Part shown: positions 42,572 to 50,589 of the stretch, piece by piece | Layout: every line of letters begins with the position of its first letter | Position numbering within the stretch: the first letter of the stretch is position 1 | From: DASZHJ01 sp035517495 | GTDB taxonomy: Bacteria; Pseudomonadota; Alphaproteobacteria; ATCC43930; CGMCC-115725 | Length of the DNA: 64,000 nucleotides | Direction of reading: 5' to 3' | NCBI GenBank assembly: GCA_035517495.1 | Contig: DATIYT010000055.1 | Coordinates: 8,872 to 72,871 of the forward strand | Made by a program: the position numbers and the translations under genes | The notes under the pieces: model-generated | Databases searched by the model: none | Seen by the model: only the letters and a program-made list of their open reading frames with translations | Told to the model about the DNA's origin: nothing

Positions 42572-43948
42572 ATGACCGGGCCGATCGGCCGGGTGCTGCT
42601 CGGCGCGCTGGTGCTGTGGTTCCCGGTGGCCGCGGTGTTGCTCGTCCTCACCATGGTTGGCCACCTCGCGGGCAGCGCGGCGGCATGGGCGGCGCTGGCT
42701 GCTTATGCCGGAATCGTCTTGGTGGCCGGTCCCCTGTTCTCGGGCCTGGCCCAGGTACGCTCGGCGCTCGACGCCCTCACTCAAGGCACCGCGACGTTGC
42801 CGGAGGTGCGCACCTTGAGCCCCACGGCGCGCGAGCTGGCGCGCGCCGTGGGGCGGCTGGGCCGGGCGCTGCGCGAGACCGCAGCCGGCGGGGCCGCGGT
42901 CCGCGCCGGCGCCGAGGCGGTGCTGGCAGCGCTGCCCGACCCGCTTCTGCTGATCGACCGCGAGCGGCGAATTCTCAGCGCCAACCCTGCGGCTGGCGCG
43001 CTCCTAGGCGCCCGGCTGCAGGGCCGCGACCTCGCGGGCGCGGTGCGCGCTCCTGCGGTGCTCGCGGCTGCCGACGCGGTGCTCAAGGGGGCGGGACCCC
43101 GCATCGTGGGCGTTGATATGCCGGGTCCCGTCGAGCGACACCTCTCGGCGCAGGTGACGCCGCTCGATCCCCCCACCTCCGATGGCGCGGCCGCCGTGCT
43201 GACATTGACCGATCTCACCAGCCTCAAGCGCAGCGAGCGCATGCGCCAGGATTTCGTCGCCAATGCCAGCCACGAGCTTCGCACGCCGCTCGCAACTCTG
43301 GTCGGCTTCATCGAGACATTGCGAGGGCCCGCGCGCGAGGATGCCCAAGCCCGCGAGCGCTTCCTGTCGATCATGGCGGACCAGGCAAGCCGTATGAACC
43401 GCCTCGTCGACGACCTGCTCTCGCTCTCGCATATCGAGCTCAACGAGCATGTGGCGCCCAAGGACCAAGTCGATCTGAAACGCGTTCTCGCCGCCGTGGC
43501 GGACAGCCTGGAGCAGCGCGCGGAAGGGCGAAAGATGCGCATTGCCCTCACAATCCCCGAGGACCTGCCACCGGTCGTGGGCGATGCCGACGAACTCACC
43601 CAGGTTTTCCAGAACCTGATCGACAATGCGATCAAATACGGCCGCTCCGGCACGACGGTCAGCGTCGAGGCCGGCCGCTCGGATCGCCGGCTCGGCGGCG
43701 GTGCCGCGCTGCAGGTCGCCGTGCGCGACGAGGGTGAGGGAATCCTGCTTGAGCACCTGCCGCGGCTGACCGAGCGCTTCTATCGGGTCGATCCAGCCCG
43801 CTCGCGCGAGCTGGGCGGCACTGGACTGGGCCTCGCGATCGTCAAGCACATCGTCAATCACCATCGCGGGGCGCTCGATATAACCAGCGAATTGGGGCAA
43901 GGCTCTGTTTTCACAGTGCATATGCCGATTGCCGAGGAGCTCGGCTGA
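42572..43948 (+). CDS. phoR: PhoR-type sensor histidine kinase
   Basis: 458 aa from the ATG at 42572. Two N-terminal membrane helices (residues 8-28 and 34-52) are followed by a linker with a PAS-like domain (LPDPLLLIDRERRILSANPA). HisKA has the phosphorylated His at H234 (ASHELRTPLATLVGF), and the HATPase has N, G1 and G2 boxes (DNAIKYG, DEGEGI, GGTGLGLAIVKHIV). It senses phosphate limitation together with PstSCAB and PhoU and phosphorylates PhoB. It follows maeB by 58 bp and precedes the Pho box. Gene symbol rests on context with pst and phoB. Confidence 0.92.
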   Translation: MTGPIGRVLLGALVLWFPVAAVLLVLTMVGHLAGSAAAWAALAAYAGIVLVAGPLFSGLAQVRSALDALTQGTATLPEVRTLSPTARELARAVGRLGRALRETAAGGAAVRAGAEAVLAALPDPLLLIDRERRILSANPAAGALLGARLQGRDLAGAVRAPAVLAAADAVLKGAGPRIVGVDMPGPVERHLSAQVTPLDPPTSDGAAAVLTLTDLTSLKRSERMRQDFVANASHELRTPLATLVGFIETLRGPAREDAQARERFLSIMADQASRMNRLVDDLLSLSHIELNEHVAPKDQVDLKRVLAAVADSLEQRAEGRKMRIALTIPEDLPPVVGDADELTQVFQNLIDNAIKYGRSGTTVSVEAGRSDRRLGGGAALQVAVRDEGEGILLEHLPRLTERFYRVDPARSRELGGTGLGLAIVKHIVNHHRGALDITSELGQGSVFTVHMPIAEELG

Positions 43949-43970
43949 GGCCCGCAGGGGCGCATACCAT

Positions 43971-43999
43971 CTGTCACATAAATGTAACCTCATCGTCAT
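43971..43999 (+). promoter_or_regulatory. Pho box upstream of pstS
   Basis: CTGTCACATAAATGTAAC (43971-43988) matches the PhoB box CTGTCATAAAACTGTCAC at 14 of 18 positions. Three half-sites, TGTCAC, TGTAAC and CGTCAT, start at 43972, 43983 and 43994, exactly 11 nt apart, as for tandem PhoB dimers. It is about 107 bp before the pstS start. Confidence 0.82.
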
Positions 44000-44105
44000 A
44001 CTCTCGTCTTGGGCACTGGGGTATCGAGCGAACGCGACCCAAACCACCGGGCGGCATTTCGCCGCTGAAAAGAGTCGCCTAACACAGAGGAGGGACGAGC
44101 CCGTG

Positions 44106-45143
44106 ATGGTGAGAACCAGGAAAATGCTTGCAGCGCTCGCAGTGACGGCCGGCCTGATGACGGCGCCCGCCATGGCCGCGGGCCTATCCGGCGCCGGCGG
44201 TACCGCGATCTACCCCGTGCTGTCCAAATGGGCGGAGCAATACAAGGCGCAAACGCAAACCGCCGTGAACTATCAGGCGATCGGTTCTGGCGGCGGCATC
44301 GCTCAGATCAAGGCTAAGACCGTGGATTTCGCCAACAGCGACAAGCCGCTTGCGCCTGACGATCTCAGGGCGGCGGGCCTGGTGCAATTCCCGGCCGTGA
44401 TCATCTCGATCACCCCGGTGGTCAATCTCGACGGCGTGAAGCCGGGCGATCTCGTTCTCGACGGTCCGACGCTCGCCGACATCTACCTGGGCAAGATCAC
44501 CGACTGGGACAATGCGGCGATCCAAAAGCTCAACCCCAGCGTGAAGCTGCCACACTCTAAGATCTCGGTCGTCTATCGCTCGGATGGGTCGGGCACCACC
44601 TTCAACTTCACCGACTATCTGGCCAAGATGAGTCCCGAATGGAAGCAGAAGGTCGGCTCGGACACCTCGGTCTCGTTTCCCGTGGGCGTTGGGGGCAAGG
44701 GTAATGCCGGGGTCGCGCAGTACGTGAACCAGATCAAGGGCGCGATCGGCTACGTCGAATACGCCTATGTGGTCGAGAACAAGATGACCTACACCAAGAT
44801 GATCAACTCGGCGGGTGCCACGGTAGAGCCGACGCTGGCCACCTTCTCCGCCGCAGCCGCAAATGCCGACTTCACCAAGGTCGAGAATTTCTACCTGATC
44901 CTCACCAACCAGCCCGGCAAGGATAGCTGGCCAATCACGGCGGCGACCTACATGCTGATGCGCAAGGACTACCCGGCGGCTCAGAACCTCGAAGTTCTGA
45001 AGTTCCTGGACTGGTGTCTGAAGAATGGCCAAGAGCAGGCCAAGGCTCTGGCCTACGTGCCGCTGCCCGACAGCGTGGTGAAGCAGGTCGAGGCCGCTTG
45101 GACCAAGGAGCTGGCGGTCGACGGCAAGCCGATCTGGCCATGA
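44106..45143 (+). CDS. pstS: PstS, periplasmic phosphate-binding protein
   Basis: 345 aa from the ATG at 44106 (a GTG at 44103 is adjacent), with GAGGAGGG upstream. A signal peptide (AMAA) leads to the phosphate-binding fold with the SGAGGTAIYP, GSGGGIAQIK and FANSDKPL loops, RSDGSGTTFNFTDYL and GYVEYAYV. It binds free phosphate in the periplasm for the PstCAB importer. It lies downstream of a three-site Pho box and upstream of an intra-operonic stem-loop. Confidence 0.97.
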   Translation: MVRTRKMLAALAVTAGLMTAPAMAAGLSGAGGTAIYPVLSKWAEQYKAQTQTAVNYQAIGSGGGIAQIKAKTVDFANSDKPLAPDDLRAAGLVQFPAVIISITPVVNLDGVKPGDLVLDGPTLADIYLGKITDWDNAAIQKLNPSVKLPHSKISVVYRSDGSGTTFNFTDYLAKMSPEWKQKVGSDTSVSFPVGVGGKGNAGVAQYVNQIKGAIGYVEYAYVVENKMTYTKMINSAGATVEPTLATFSAAAANADFTKVENFYLILTNQPGKDSWPITAATYMLMRKDYPAAQNLEVLKFLDWCLKNGQEQAKALAYVPLPDSVVKQVEAAWTKELAVDGKPIWP

Positions 45144-45179
45144 ACTGACGGGGCACTCGCTCGAACGACAACAGTGGCA

Positions 45180-45204
45180 GGCGGGCCCCCTTAGGGGGTC
45201 CGCC
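45180..45204 (+). promoter_or_regulatory. Stable stem-loop between pstS and pstC
   Basis: GGCGGGCCCCC (45180-45190) pairs with GGGGGTCCGCC (45194-45204) around TTA: 11 bp with one G-U pair. No T-tract follows, so it is not a simple terminator. In many bacteria such a hairpin after pstS protects the mRNA or attenuates downstream expression so that pstS is made in excess. Confidence 0.7.
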
Positions 45205-45232
45205 AATCCATCAGTCTAGGAAAGGTGCAGCC

Positions 45233-46198
45233 GTGGCAGCAGAGGTTGCGCTGAGCCGTACCGCCGAATCGTCTCGATCGACGGGGTTAGACGGCTTCTT
45301 CAAGGGCGCGACGTGGTTCTTCGCGATGGTGATCTTGCTGGTTCTGGCAGCGATCATCATTTCTCTGATCATCTCCTCGGTACCCGCGATCAGCCGGTTC
45401 GGTCTGGGCTTCCTGTTCAGCACGGCATGGAATCCCGTGACCGAGGATTTCGGCGCGCTGCCGGCGGTTTACGGGACATTGGTGACCTCCTTTTTCGCGA
45501 TGTTGATCGGCATCCCCGTGGCCCTCGGAGTGGCGATCTACATCACCGAGCTTTGCCCGCGCTGGCTCAAGCGGCCGATCGGCACCATGATCGAGCTGCT
45601 GGCGGCGATTCCCAGCATCATCTATGGCATTTGGGGCCTGTTCGTGTTCGCGCCCTGGTTTCAGTCGACGGTCGAGCCCTGGATCATCGACACTCTCGGC
45701 GATGTCCCGCTGGTTGGCGCATTGTTCGAAGGACCGCCGCTCGGCATCGGCCTGTTCACGGCTGGCCTTATCCTCGCGATCATGGTGCTGCCCTTCATGG
45801 CTTCTGTGATGCGCGACGTCTTCGAGACAGTCCCGGCGGTGCTCAAGGAATCCGCCTATGGAATCGGTGCCACGACGTGGGAAGTGATGTGGAACGTCGT
45901 ATTGCCGACGACGCGCGTGGGCGTGATCGGTGCCGTCATGCTGGGATTGGGGCGTGCGCTTGGCGAGACCATGGCAGTGACGTTCGTCGTCGGAAACGCG
46001 CATCAGTTGCATGGGTCGGTGCTGTTGCCCGGCACCACCATTTCGGCGACCCTGGCCAATGAATTCGCCGAGGCGGTCACGCCGATCTACCGCTCATCGC
46101 TGTTCAACCTTGGCCTGATTCTTTTCGTGATCACCTTCATCGTATTGGCGATCGCCAAAACCATGTTGATCCGCATGCAAAGCAAGGCGGGGGCGTAA
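45233..46198 (+). CDS. pstC: PstC, phosphate ABC transporter permease
   Basis: 321 aa with six membrane helices, starting at a GTG behind AGGAAAGG. The permease domain has the PstC-type EAA loop (KESAYGIGATTWEVMWNVVLP, shortened here to its first part) and the helices IYITELCP and IPSIIYGIWGLFVF. It forms the inner-membrane channel with PstA. pstA begins 5 bp downstream, so both are cotranscribed. Confidence 0.96.
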   Translation: MAAEVALSRTAESSRSTGLDGFFKGATWFFAMVILLVLAAIIISLIISSVPAISRFGLGFLFSTAWNPVTEDFGALPAVYGTLVTSFFAMLIGIPVALGVAIYITELCPRWLKRPIGTMIELLAAIPSIIYGIWGLFVFAPWFQSTVEPWIIDTLGDVPLVGALFEGPPLGIGLFTAGLILAIMVLPFMASVMRDVFETVPAVLKESAYGIGATTWEVMWNVVLPTTRVGVIGAVMLGLGRALGETMAVTFVVGNAHQLHGSVLLPGTTISATLANEFAEAVTPIYRSSLFNLGLILFVITFIVLAIAKTMLIRMQSKAGA

Positions 46199-46203
46199 CG
46201 GAC

Positions 46204-47196
46204 ATGGGTGGACGCACGACGATTGCGCTCTTTCTGACCATCCTTCTTGGCGCGCTCGGCCTGCTGGCGCTCTGGTTCGAAGCGGTCGGCGGGGCTGTAC
46301 TCGCGGGATTCCTGATCCTCGGGGTCTGGACGTGGGTGCTGTGGGGAAGGCTTGCGCCCTATACACAACGCCGAGCGACCAATACCGCAGTGCTGGCGCT
46401 TTCTTACGGCGCGACCGGTCTCGGCATTTTTTGTCTCGTGCTCATCCTGGGGACGTTGATCTGGAATGGTCTCGGCGCCGTCAGCATCGATTTCTTCACC
46501 GAGTCGACGCCCGCCTCCGGCAGCCAGGGCGGCGGCATGTTGAACGCGATCTACGGCAGCGCGGTGATGACCATAGTCGCGACGCTCGTCGGTTCGCCGG
46601 TCGGTATCCTGGCCGGCACCTTCCTCGCGGAATATGGCCGCGGCAATCTGATCGCGCCGGTGATCCGCTTCATAAACGACATTCTCCTGAGCGCGCCGTC
46701 CATCATTATCGGCCTCTTCGTCTATGAGGCGATGGTGCTGCGCATGGGGCACTTCTCGGGTTGGGCCGGATCGGTGGCGCTGGCCATCCTGGTCGTCCCG
46801 GTGGTGGTGCGCACCACCGAGGACATGCTCAACCTGGTTCCCGGGAGCTTGCGCGAAGCCGCCTTTGCGCTTGGCACGCCCAAATGGCGCGTCATCGTTA
46901 CCGTCACGTATCGGGCGGCGATGCAGGGCATGCTCACCGGCGTTATGCTGGCGGTGGCGCGCATTTCCGGCGAGACGGCGCCGCTATTGTTCACCGCGGT
47001 CAACAACCAGTTCTGGACCACCAACATGAATGACTGGATGCCGAACCTGCCGGTGGCAATCTTCCAGTTTGCCCTCAGCCCGGATGCCAATTGGCAGCGC
47101 CTCGCTTGGGGCGGCGCGCTCTTGATCACGGTTACCATCCTCGCACTCAATATCGTGGCCCGCGTGCTCACCTCAGGGAGAAGCTTCGGCCGATGA
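46204..47196 (+). CDS. pstA: PstA, phosphate ABC transporter permease
   Basis: 330 aa. The first 90 residues form two or three membrane helices; the permease domain follows with the EAA-type loop (LREAAFALGTPKWRVIVTVT) and the FLAEYGRGNLIAPVIRF segment. Its stop overlaps the pstB start in an ATGA junction. It completes the transmembrane channel with PstC. Confidence 0.96.
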   Translation: MGGRTTIALFLTILLGALGLLALWFEAVGGAVLAGFLILGVWTWVLWGRLAPYTQRRATNTAVLALSYGATGLGIFCLVLILGTLIWNGLGAVSIDFFTESTPASGSQGGGMLNAIYGSAVMTIVATLVGSPVGILAGTFLAEYGRGNLIAPVIRFINDILLSAPSIIIGLFVYEAMVLRMGHFSGWAGSVALAILVVPVVVRTTEDMLNLVPGSLREAAFALGTPKWRVIVTVTYRAAMQGMLTGVMLAVARISGETAPLLFTAVNNQFWTTNMNDWMPNLPVAIFQFALSPDANWQRLAWGGALLITVTILALNIVARVLTSGRSFGR

Positions 47197-48047
47197 CAGC
47201 CCTCGACATGGCGGAATCACCGCAAAAGCCCCCGACCCACGCCGCCAATCTCGCGCCCAAGATCGAGCGCGGTCCCGTGGTTAAGACGGCGCTCCCACCT
47301 AAGGTCGTGATCCGCGACCTCAAATTTTATTACAAGGATTTCCTTGCCATCAAAGGCGTGAACCTCGAACTGCATGACAAGGCGGTGACCGCGTTCATCG
47401 GCCCCTCCGGATGCGGTAAGTCCACCCTGTTGCGCATCCTGAACCGGATCTACGAGCTCTATCCCAACCAGCGTGCGACCGGCGAAGTGATAGTCGATGG
47501 CCAGAACATCCTCGACCCCCGCGTCGATCTCAACCTGCTGCGCGCGCGCATCGGCATGGTGTTCCAGAAGCCGACGCCGTTTCCCATGTCGATCTACGAC
47601 AATGTCGCCTTCGGAATCCGCCTTTACGAGCGGCTCTCGGCCTCGGGGATGGACGAGCGGGTCGAAAGCGCACTGCGCCGCGCCGCACTCTGGGACGAGG
47701 TCAAGGACAAGTTGCGCCAGAGCGGCATGAGCCTCTCGGGCGGCCAGCAGCAGCGGCTCTGCATCGCGCGCGCGGTCGCGGTCAAGCCCGAGGTGTTGCT
47801 GCTGGACGAACCGGCTTCTGCGCTCGATCCGATCTCGACCCAGCGCATCGAGGAGCTGATCGCCGAGCTGAAATCGGACTACTGCATCGCCATTGTCACC
47901 CACAACATGCAGCAGGCGGCGCGCAGTTCCGACTACACGGCGTTCATGTATCTGGGCGAGGTGATCGAGTTCGCCGAAACCGAGGCCATCTTCACCCACC
48001 CCCAGAAGCGCCAGACCGAAGACTACATAACCGGCCGCTTCGGCTGA
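47193..48047 (+). CDS. pstB: PstB, phosphate ABC transporter ATPase
   Basis: 284 aa from the ATG at 47193, overlapping pstA. Walker A is GPSGCGKST; the signature is LSGGQQQRLCIARA, Walker B VLLLDEPASALDP, and the switch His is in AIVTHNMQQAAR. The N-terminal 35 residues before RDLKFYYKDF are a longer lead than usual. It energises PstCA. Confidence 0.97.
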   Translation: MTALDMAESPQKPPTHAANLAPKIERGPVVKTALPPKVVIRDLKFYYKDFLAIKGVNLELHDKAVTAFIGPSGCGKSTLLRILNRIYELYPNQRATGEVIVDGQNILDPRVDLNLLRARIGMVFQKPTPFPMSIYDNVAFGIRLYERLSASGMDERVESALRRAALWDEVKDKLRQSGMSLSGGQQQRLCIARAVAVKPEVLLLDEPASALDPISTQRIEELIAELKSDYCIAIVTHNMQQAARSSDYTAFMYLGEVIEFAETEAIFTHPQKRQTEDYITGRFG

Positions 48048-48057
48048 GGAGCCCAGC

Positions 48058-48771
48058 ATGGTGTCTGAACACATCATCAAAAGCTATGACGACGAGCTCA
48101 GGCGACTGGACAACGCCATCACCGAGATGGGCGGCCTTGCCGAGACGCAGGTCGCGCACGCGATTGACGCCATGCAGCGCCGTGATACAGCCTTCGCGCA
48201 GACCGTGATCGAAGGTGATCTCAGGATCGACGAGCTGGAGCTCGAGATCGAGGAGCTCGTTGTGCGCCTCCTCGCGTTGCGTCAGCCGATGGCGCGCGAC
48301 CTCCGGCAGATCATCGCCGCGCTCAAGATCGGCAGCGATCTCGAACGCATCGGCGATTACGCCGCCAACGTCGCGAAACGCTCGCTGGTGCTGAGCCAAC
48401 TACCGCCCGTCAGGCCGGCCCACACGGTGCCGCGCATGGGACGCCTCGCGCAGACGATGATCAAGGATATCCTCGATGCCTATGTGGAACGCGACGCAGA
48501 CAAGGCACTGAGCGTCTGGTCGCGCGACGAGGAACTCGACGAAATGTACACGAGCTGCTTTCGCGAGCTTCTGACCTACATGATCGAGGACGCGCGCAAT
48601 ATCACGCCGTGCACGCACCTGCTGTTCATGGCGAAGAACGTCGAGCGGATCGGCGACCACACCACCAACATCGCCGAAACGATCTATTTCCTGGTGCACG
48701 GCACTCGCCTCAAGGAAACGCGACGCAAGGGCGACCGGACGGCTGTCGCCCCCGGGGTCGGGAATCCCTGA
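48058..48771 (+). CDS. phoU: PhoU, phosphate signalling regulator
   Basis: 237 aa, ten bp after pstB. Two three-helix repeats carry the metal-binding E/D-xxx-D motifs (ALKIGSDLERIGDYAANVAKR and FMAKNVERIGDHTTNIAET, shortened to key residues E-x2-G-D-x3-N). It restrains PhoR when phosphate is abundant, by contacting PstB and PhoR. Confidence 0.95.
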   Translation: MVSEHIIKSYDDELRRLDNAITEMGGLAETQVAHAIDAMQRRDTAFAQTVIEGDLRIDELELEIEELVVRLLALRQPMARDLRQIIAALKIGSDLERIGDYAANVAKRSLVLSQLPPVRPAHTVPRMGRLAQTMIKDILDAYVERDADKALSVWSRDEELDEMYTSCFRELLTYMIEDARNITPCTHLLFMAKNVERIGDHTTNIAETIYFLVHGTRLKETRRKGDRTAVAPGVGNP

Positions 48772-48773
48772 CC

Positions 48774-49478
48774 ATGGATACGCTCACTCGCCCGCTCATT
48801 CTGGTGGTCGAGGACGAGCCGGCGCTCTCGACCTTGCTCCGTTATAATTTGGAGAAAGAGGGCTTCGCCGTCGCGGAGGCGCATGACGGCGAAGAGGCGT
48901 TGCTGCAACTGTCGGAGCGCACGCCAGATGCGGTGCTGCTCGATTGGATGTTGCCGCAGGTCTCGGGCCTCGAAATCTGCCGCCGGATACGCCGCACGCC
49001 ACAATGGCGCGGCTTGCCCGTTATTATCCTGACCGCCAAGGGTGAAGAAGCCGACCGCGTGCGCGGGCTCGAGGGCGGCGCCGACGACTATGTCGTGAAG
49101 CCGTTCGGGGTTACCGAGCTGTTGGCCCGGCTCAAGGCGGTAATGCGCCGGGCTCGGCCCTCGGTCGGCACCGAGACGCTCCGTTACGCCGATCTGCAAA
49201 TGGACTTGGCGAGTCATCGCGTAACCCGCGAGGGTGGTGCTGTCCATCTGGGGCCGACGGAATTCCGCTTGCTCCGTGTGCTTCTGGAGCGGCCGGGCCG
49301 CGTTTTCTCGCGCGAGCAGCTGTTGGACGCAGTCTGGGGCCGCGACAGCGAGATCGAGCCGAGAACGGTCGACGTGCACATCCGCCGGCTGCGTAAGGCG
49401 CTCAACGAAGGCGGTCGACGCGATCTTATCCGCACCGTGCGCGCCGCCGGCTATGCGCTCGACCGCGAGACGATTTAG
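48774..49478 (+). CDS. phoB: PhoB, phosphate response regulator
   Basis: 234 aa from the ATG at 48774, two bases after the phoU stop. The receiver domain has acidic pocket E13-D14, phosphorylated D57 in VLLDWMLP and the Lys in VVKPFG; the C-terminal OmpR-type winged helix (PTEFRLLRVLLERPGRVFSR and the DVHIRRLRKAL recognition helix) binds Pho boxes. Here the receiver gene ends the operon: phoR, Pho box, pstSCAB, phoU, phoB. Confidence 0.96.
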   Translation: MDTLTRPLILVVEDEPALSTLLRYNLEKEGFAVAEAHDGEEALLQLSERTPDAVLLDWMLPQVSGLEICRRIRRTPQWRGLPVIILTAKGEEADRVRGLEGGADDYVVKPFGVTELLARLKAVMRRARPSVGTETLRYADLQMDLASHRVTREGGAVHLGPTEFRLLRVLLERPGRVFSREQLLDAVWGRDSEIEPRTVDVHIRRLRKALNEGGRRDLIRTVRAAGYALDRETI

Positions 49479-49533
49479 GGGATGCTCTGGGCTGCTCCCT
49501 TCTCGGCGGAGCGTCTGCGAAAAAATGCCCTAG

Positions 49534-49685
49534 TTGAAGTTCCTCCGATCACCGCCGGCCGCTCGGAGAGGAACTTCAAATCCGAAGGCCACACTAGCAA
49601 TCAATGAGTTGCTGGTGTCCCCATGATTCCGAAGTTCGCATCTGAACTTGGCCGTTTGGTCATGCGAACTTCGGAACGGGACACT
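49534..49685. repeat. Cluster of three nested inverted repeats downstream of phoB
   Basis: TTGAAGTTCCTC (49534-49545) is mirrored by GAGGAACTTCAA (49568-49579). TTCCGAAGTTCGCAT (49627-49641) is mirrored exactly by ATGCGAACTTCGGAA (49662-49676), with outer arms GTGTCCC (49615-49621) and GGGACAC (49679-49685). CACTAGCAA and TTGCTGGTG near 49592-49618 pair with one mismatch. The arrangement looks like small non-autonomous mobile or REP-type palindromic units, possibly also serving as the phoB terminator. Confidence 0.6.
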
Positions 49686-49761
49686 AGATCCGAATCGGGA
49701 AACTGACGCGTCGCGCAGGCTGGCTTATGATAGGCCGAGATTGCGATCGCGGGAGACCGGC

Positions 49762-50583
49762 ATGAGCTACCAGATTCGGATCGAGGAAATGCCCTATAGC
49801 CGCCACCCCAGCGGCGACTTGCTGGCGCGGCTCTATCTTCCGCAGGGTCCAGGGCCGTTTCCCGGCGTGGTGGAGGTGCACGGAGGCGCTTGGATCCTCA
49901 ACGACCGGCTCACCAACCGCGACATCCACCAGCCGCTTGCAGCGAGCGGCGTCGTGGTCATGGCGATCGACTTCCGAATGCCGCCGGCTGCCCAATATCC
50001 GGCCTCGATCGCCGATATCAATTTGGCGATGCGCTGGCTCAAGCGCCATGCCCGCGACTTCAACCTCGATCCCGCCCGTGTCGGCGGCCTCGGCACCTCC
50101 AGCGGCGGGCACCAGCTAATGCTGGCGGCACTGCGCCCGGACGATCCACGCTTCAACGCACTGCCGCTTGCGGGCGGTGAAGCCATCGATCCACGCCCCG
50201 CCTTCGTCGTTCTCTGCTGGTCGATCCTCGATCCGCTCGCGCGATATCGGATGGCCGTCGCCAAAGGCATCGACCGCTTGGTGAAGGCGCACCAAGCTTA
50301 CTGGCCCTCGGAGGCCGCGATGTCCGAGGGTAATCCGCAGCTTATCGTGGAGCACGGCCAAGCGCAGCACCGCCCGCCCGTGCTGCTGCTCCAGGGCACC
50401 AACGACGATAACGTGACCCCCGACATGGCCGAGCGCTTCCTCACCGCTTATCGTGCGAAGGGCGGGGCGATCGAGCTCGAGACTTTCCCGGGCGAGCCGC
50501 ACGCCTTCATCGCCAAGGATCCCGCCAGTGCTGCCTCACGTCGGGCGATCGAGCGCATCATCGCCTACGTGCACGACCGATAG
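49762..50583 (+). CDS. Alpha/beta-hydrolase fold esterase (BD-FAE/HSL-like)
   Basis: 273 aa from the ATG at 49762, behind GGGAG. The oxyanion-hole motif is HGGAW, and the nucleophile is S113 in GLGTSSGGH. The acid is the Asp in QGTNDDNVTPDMA and the catalytic His is in EPHAF. It hydrolyses a carboxyl ester, probably a short-chain or aryl ester; substrate unknown. It follows the inverted-repeat cluster and is convergent with the DUF4139 gene (stops 6 bp apart). Confidence 0.87.
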   Translation: MSYQIRIEEMPYSRHPSGDLLARLYLPQGPGPFPGVVEVHGGAWILNDRLTNRDIHQPLAASGVVVMAIDFRMPPAAQYPASIADINLAMRWLKRHARDFNLDPARVGGLGTSSGGHQLMLAALRPDDPRFNALPLAGGEAIDPRPAFVVLCWSILDPLARYRMAVAKGIDRLVKAHQAYWPSEAAMSEGNPQLIVEHGQAQHRPPVLLLQGTNDDNVTPDMAERFLTAYRAKGGAIELETFPGEPHAFIAKDPASAASRRAIERIIAYVHDR

Positions 50584-50589
50584 GCTTCG

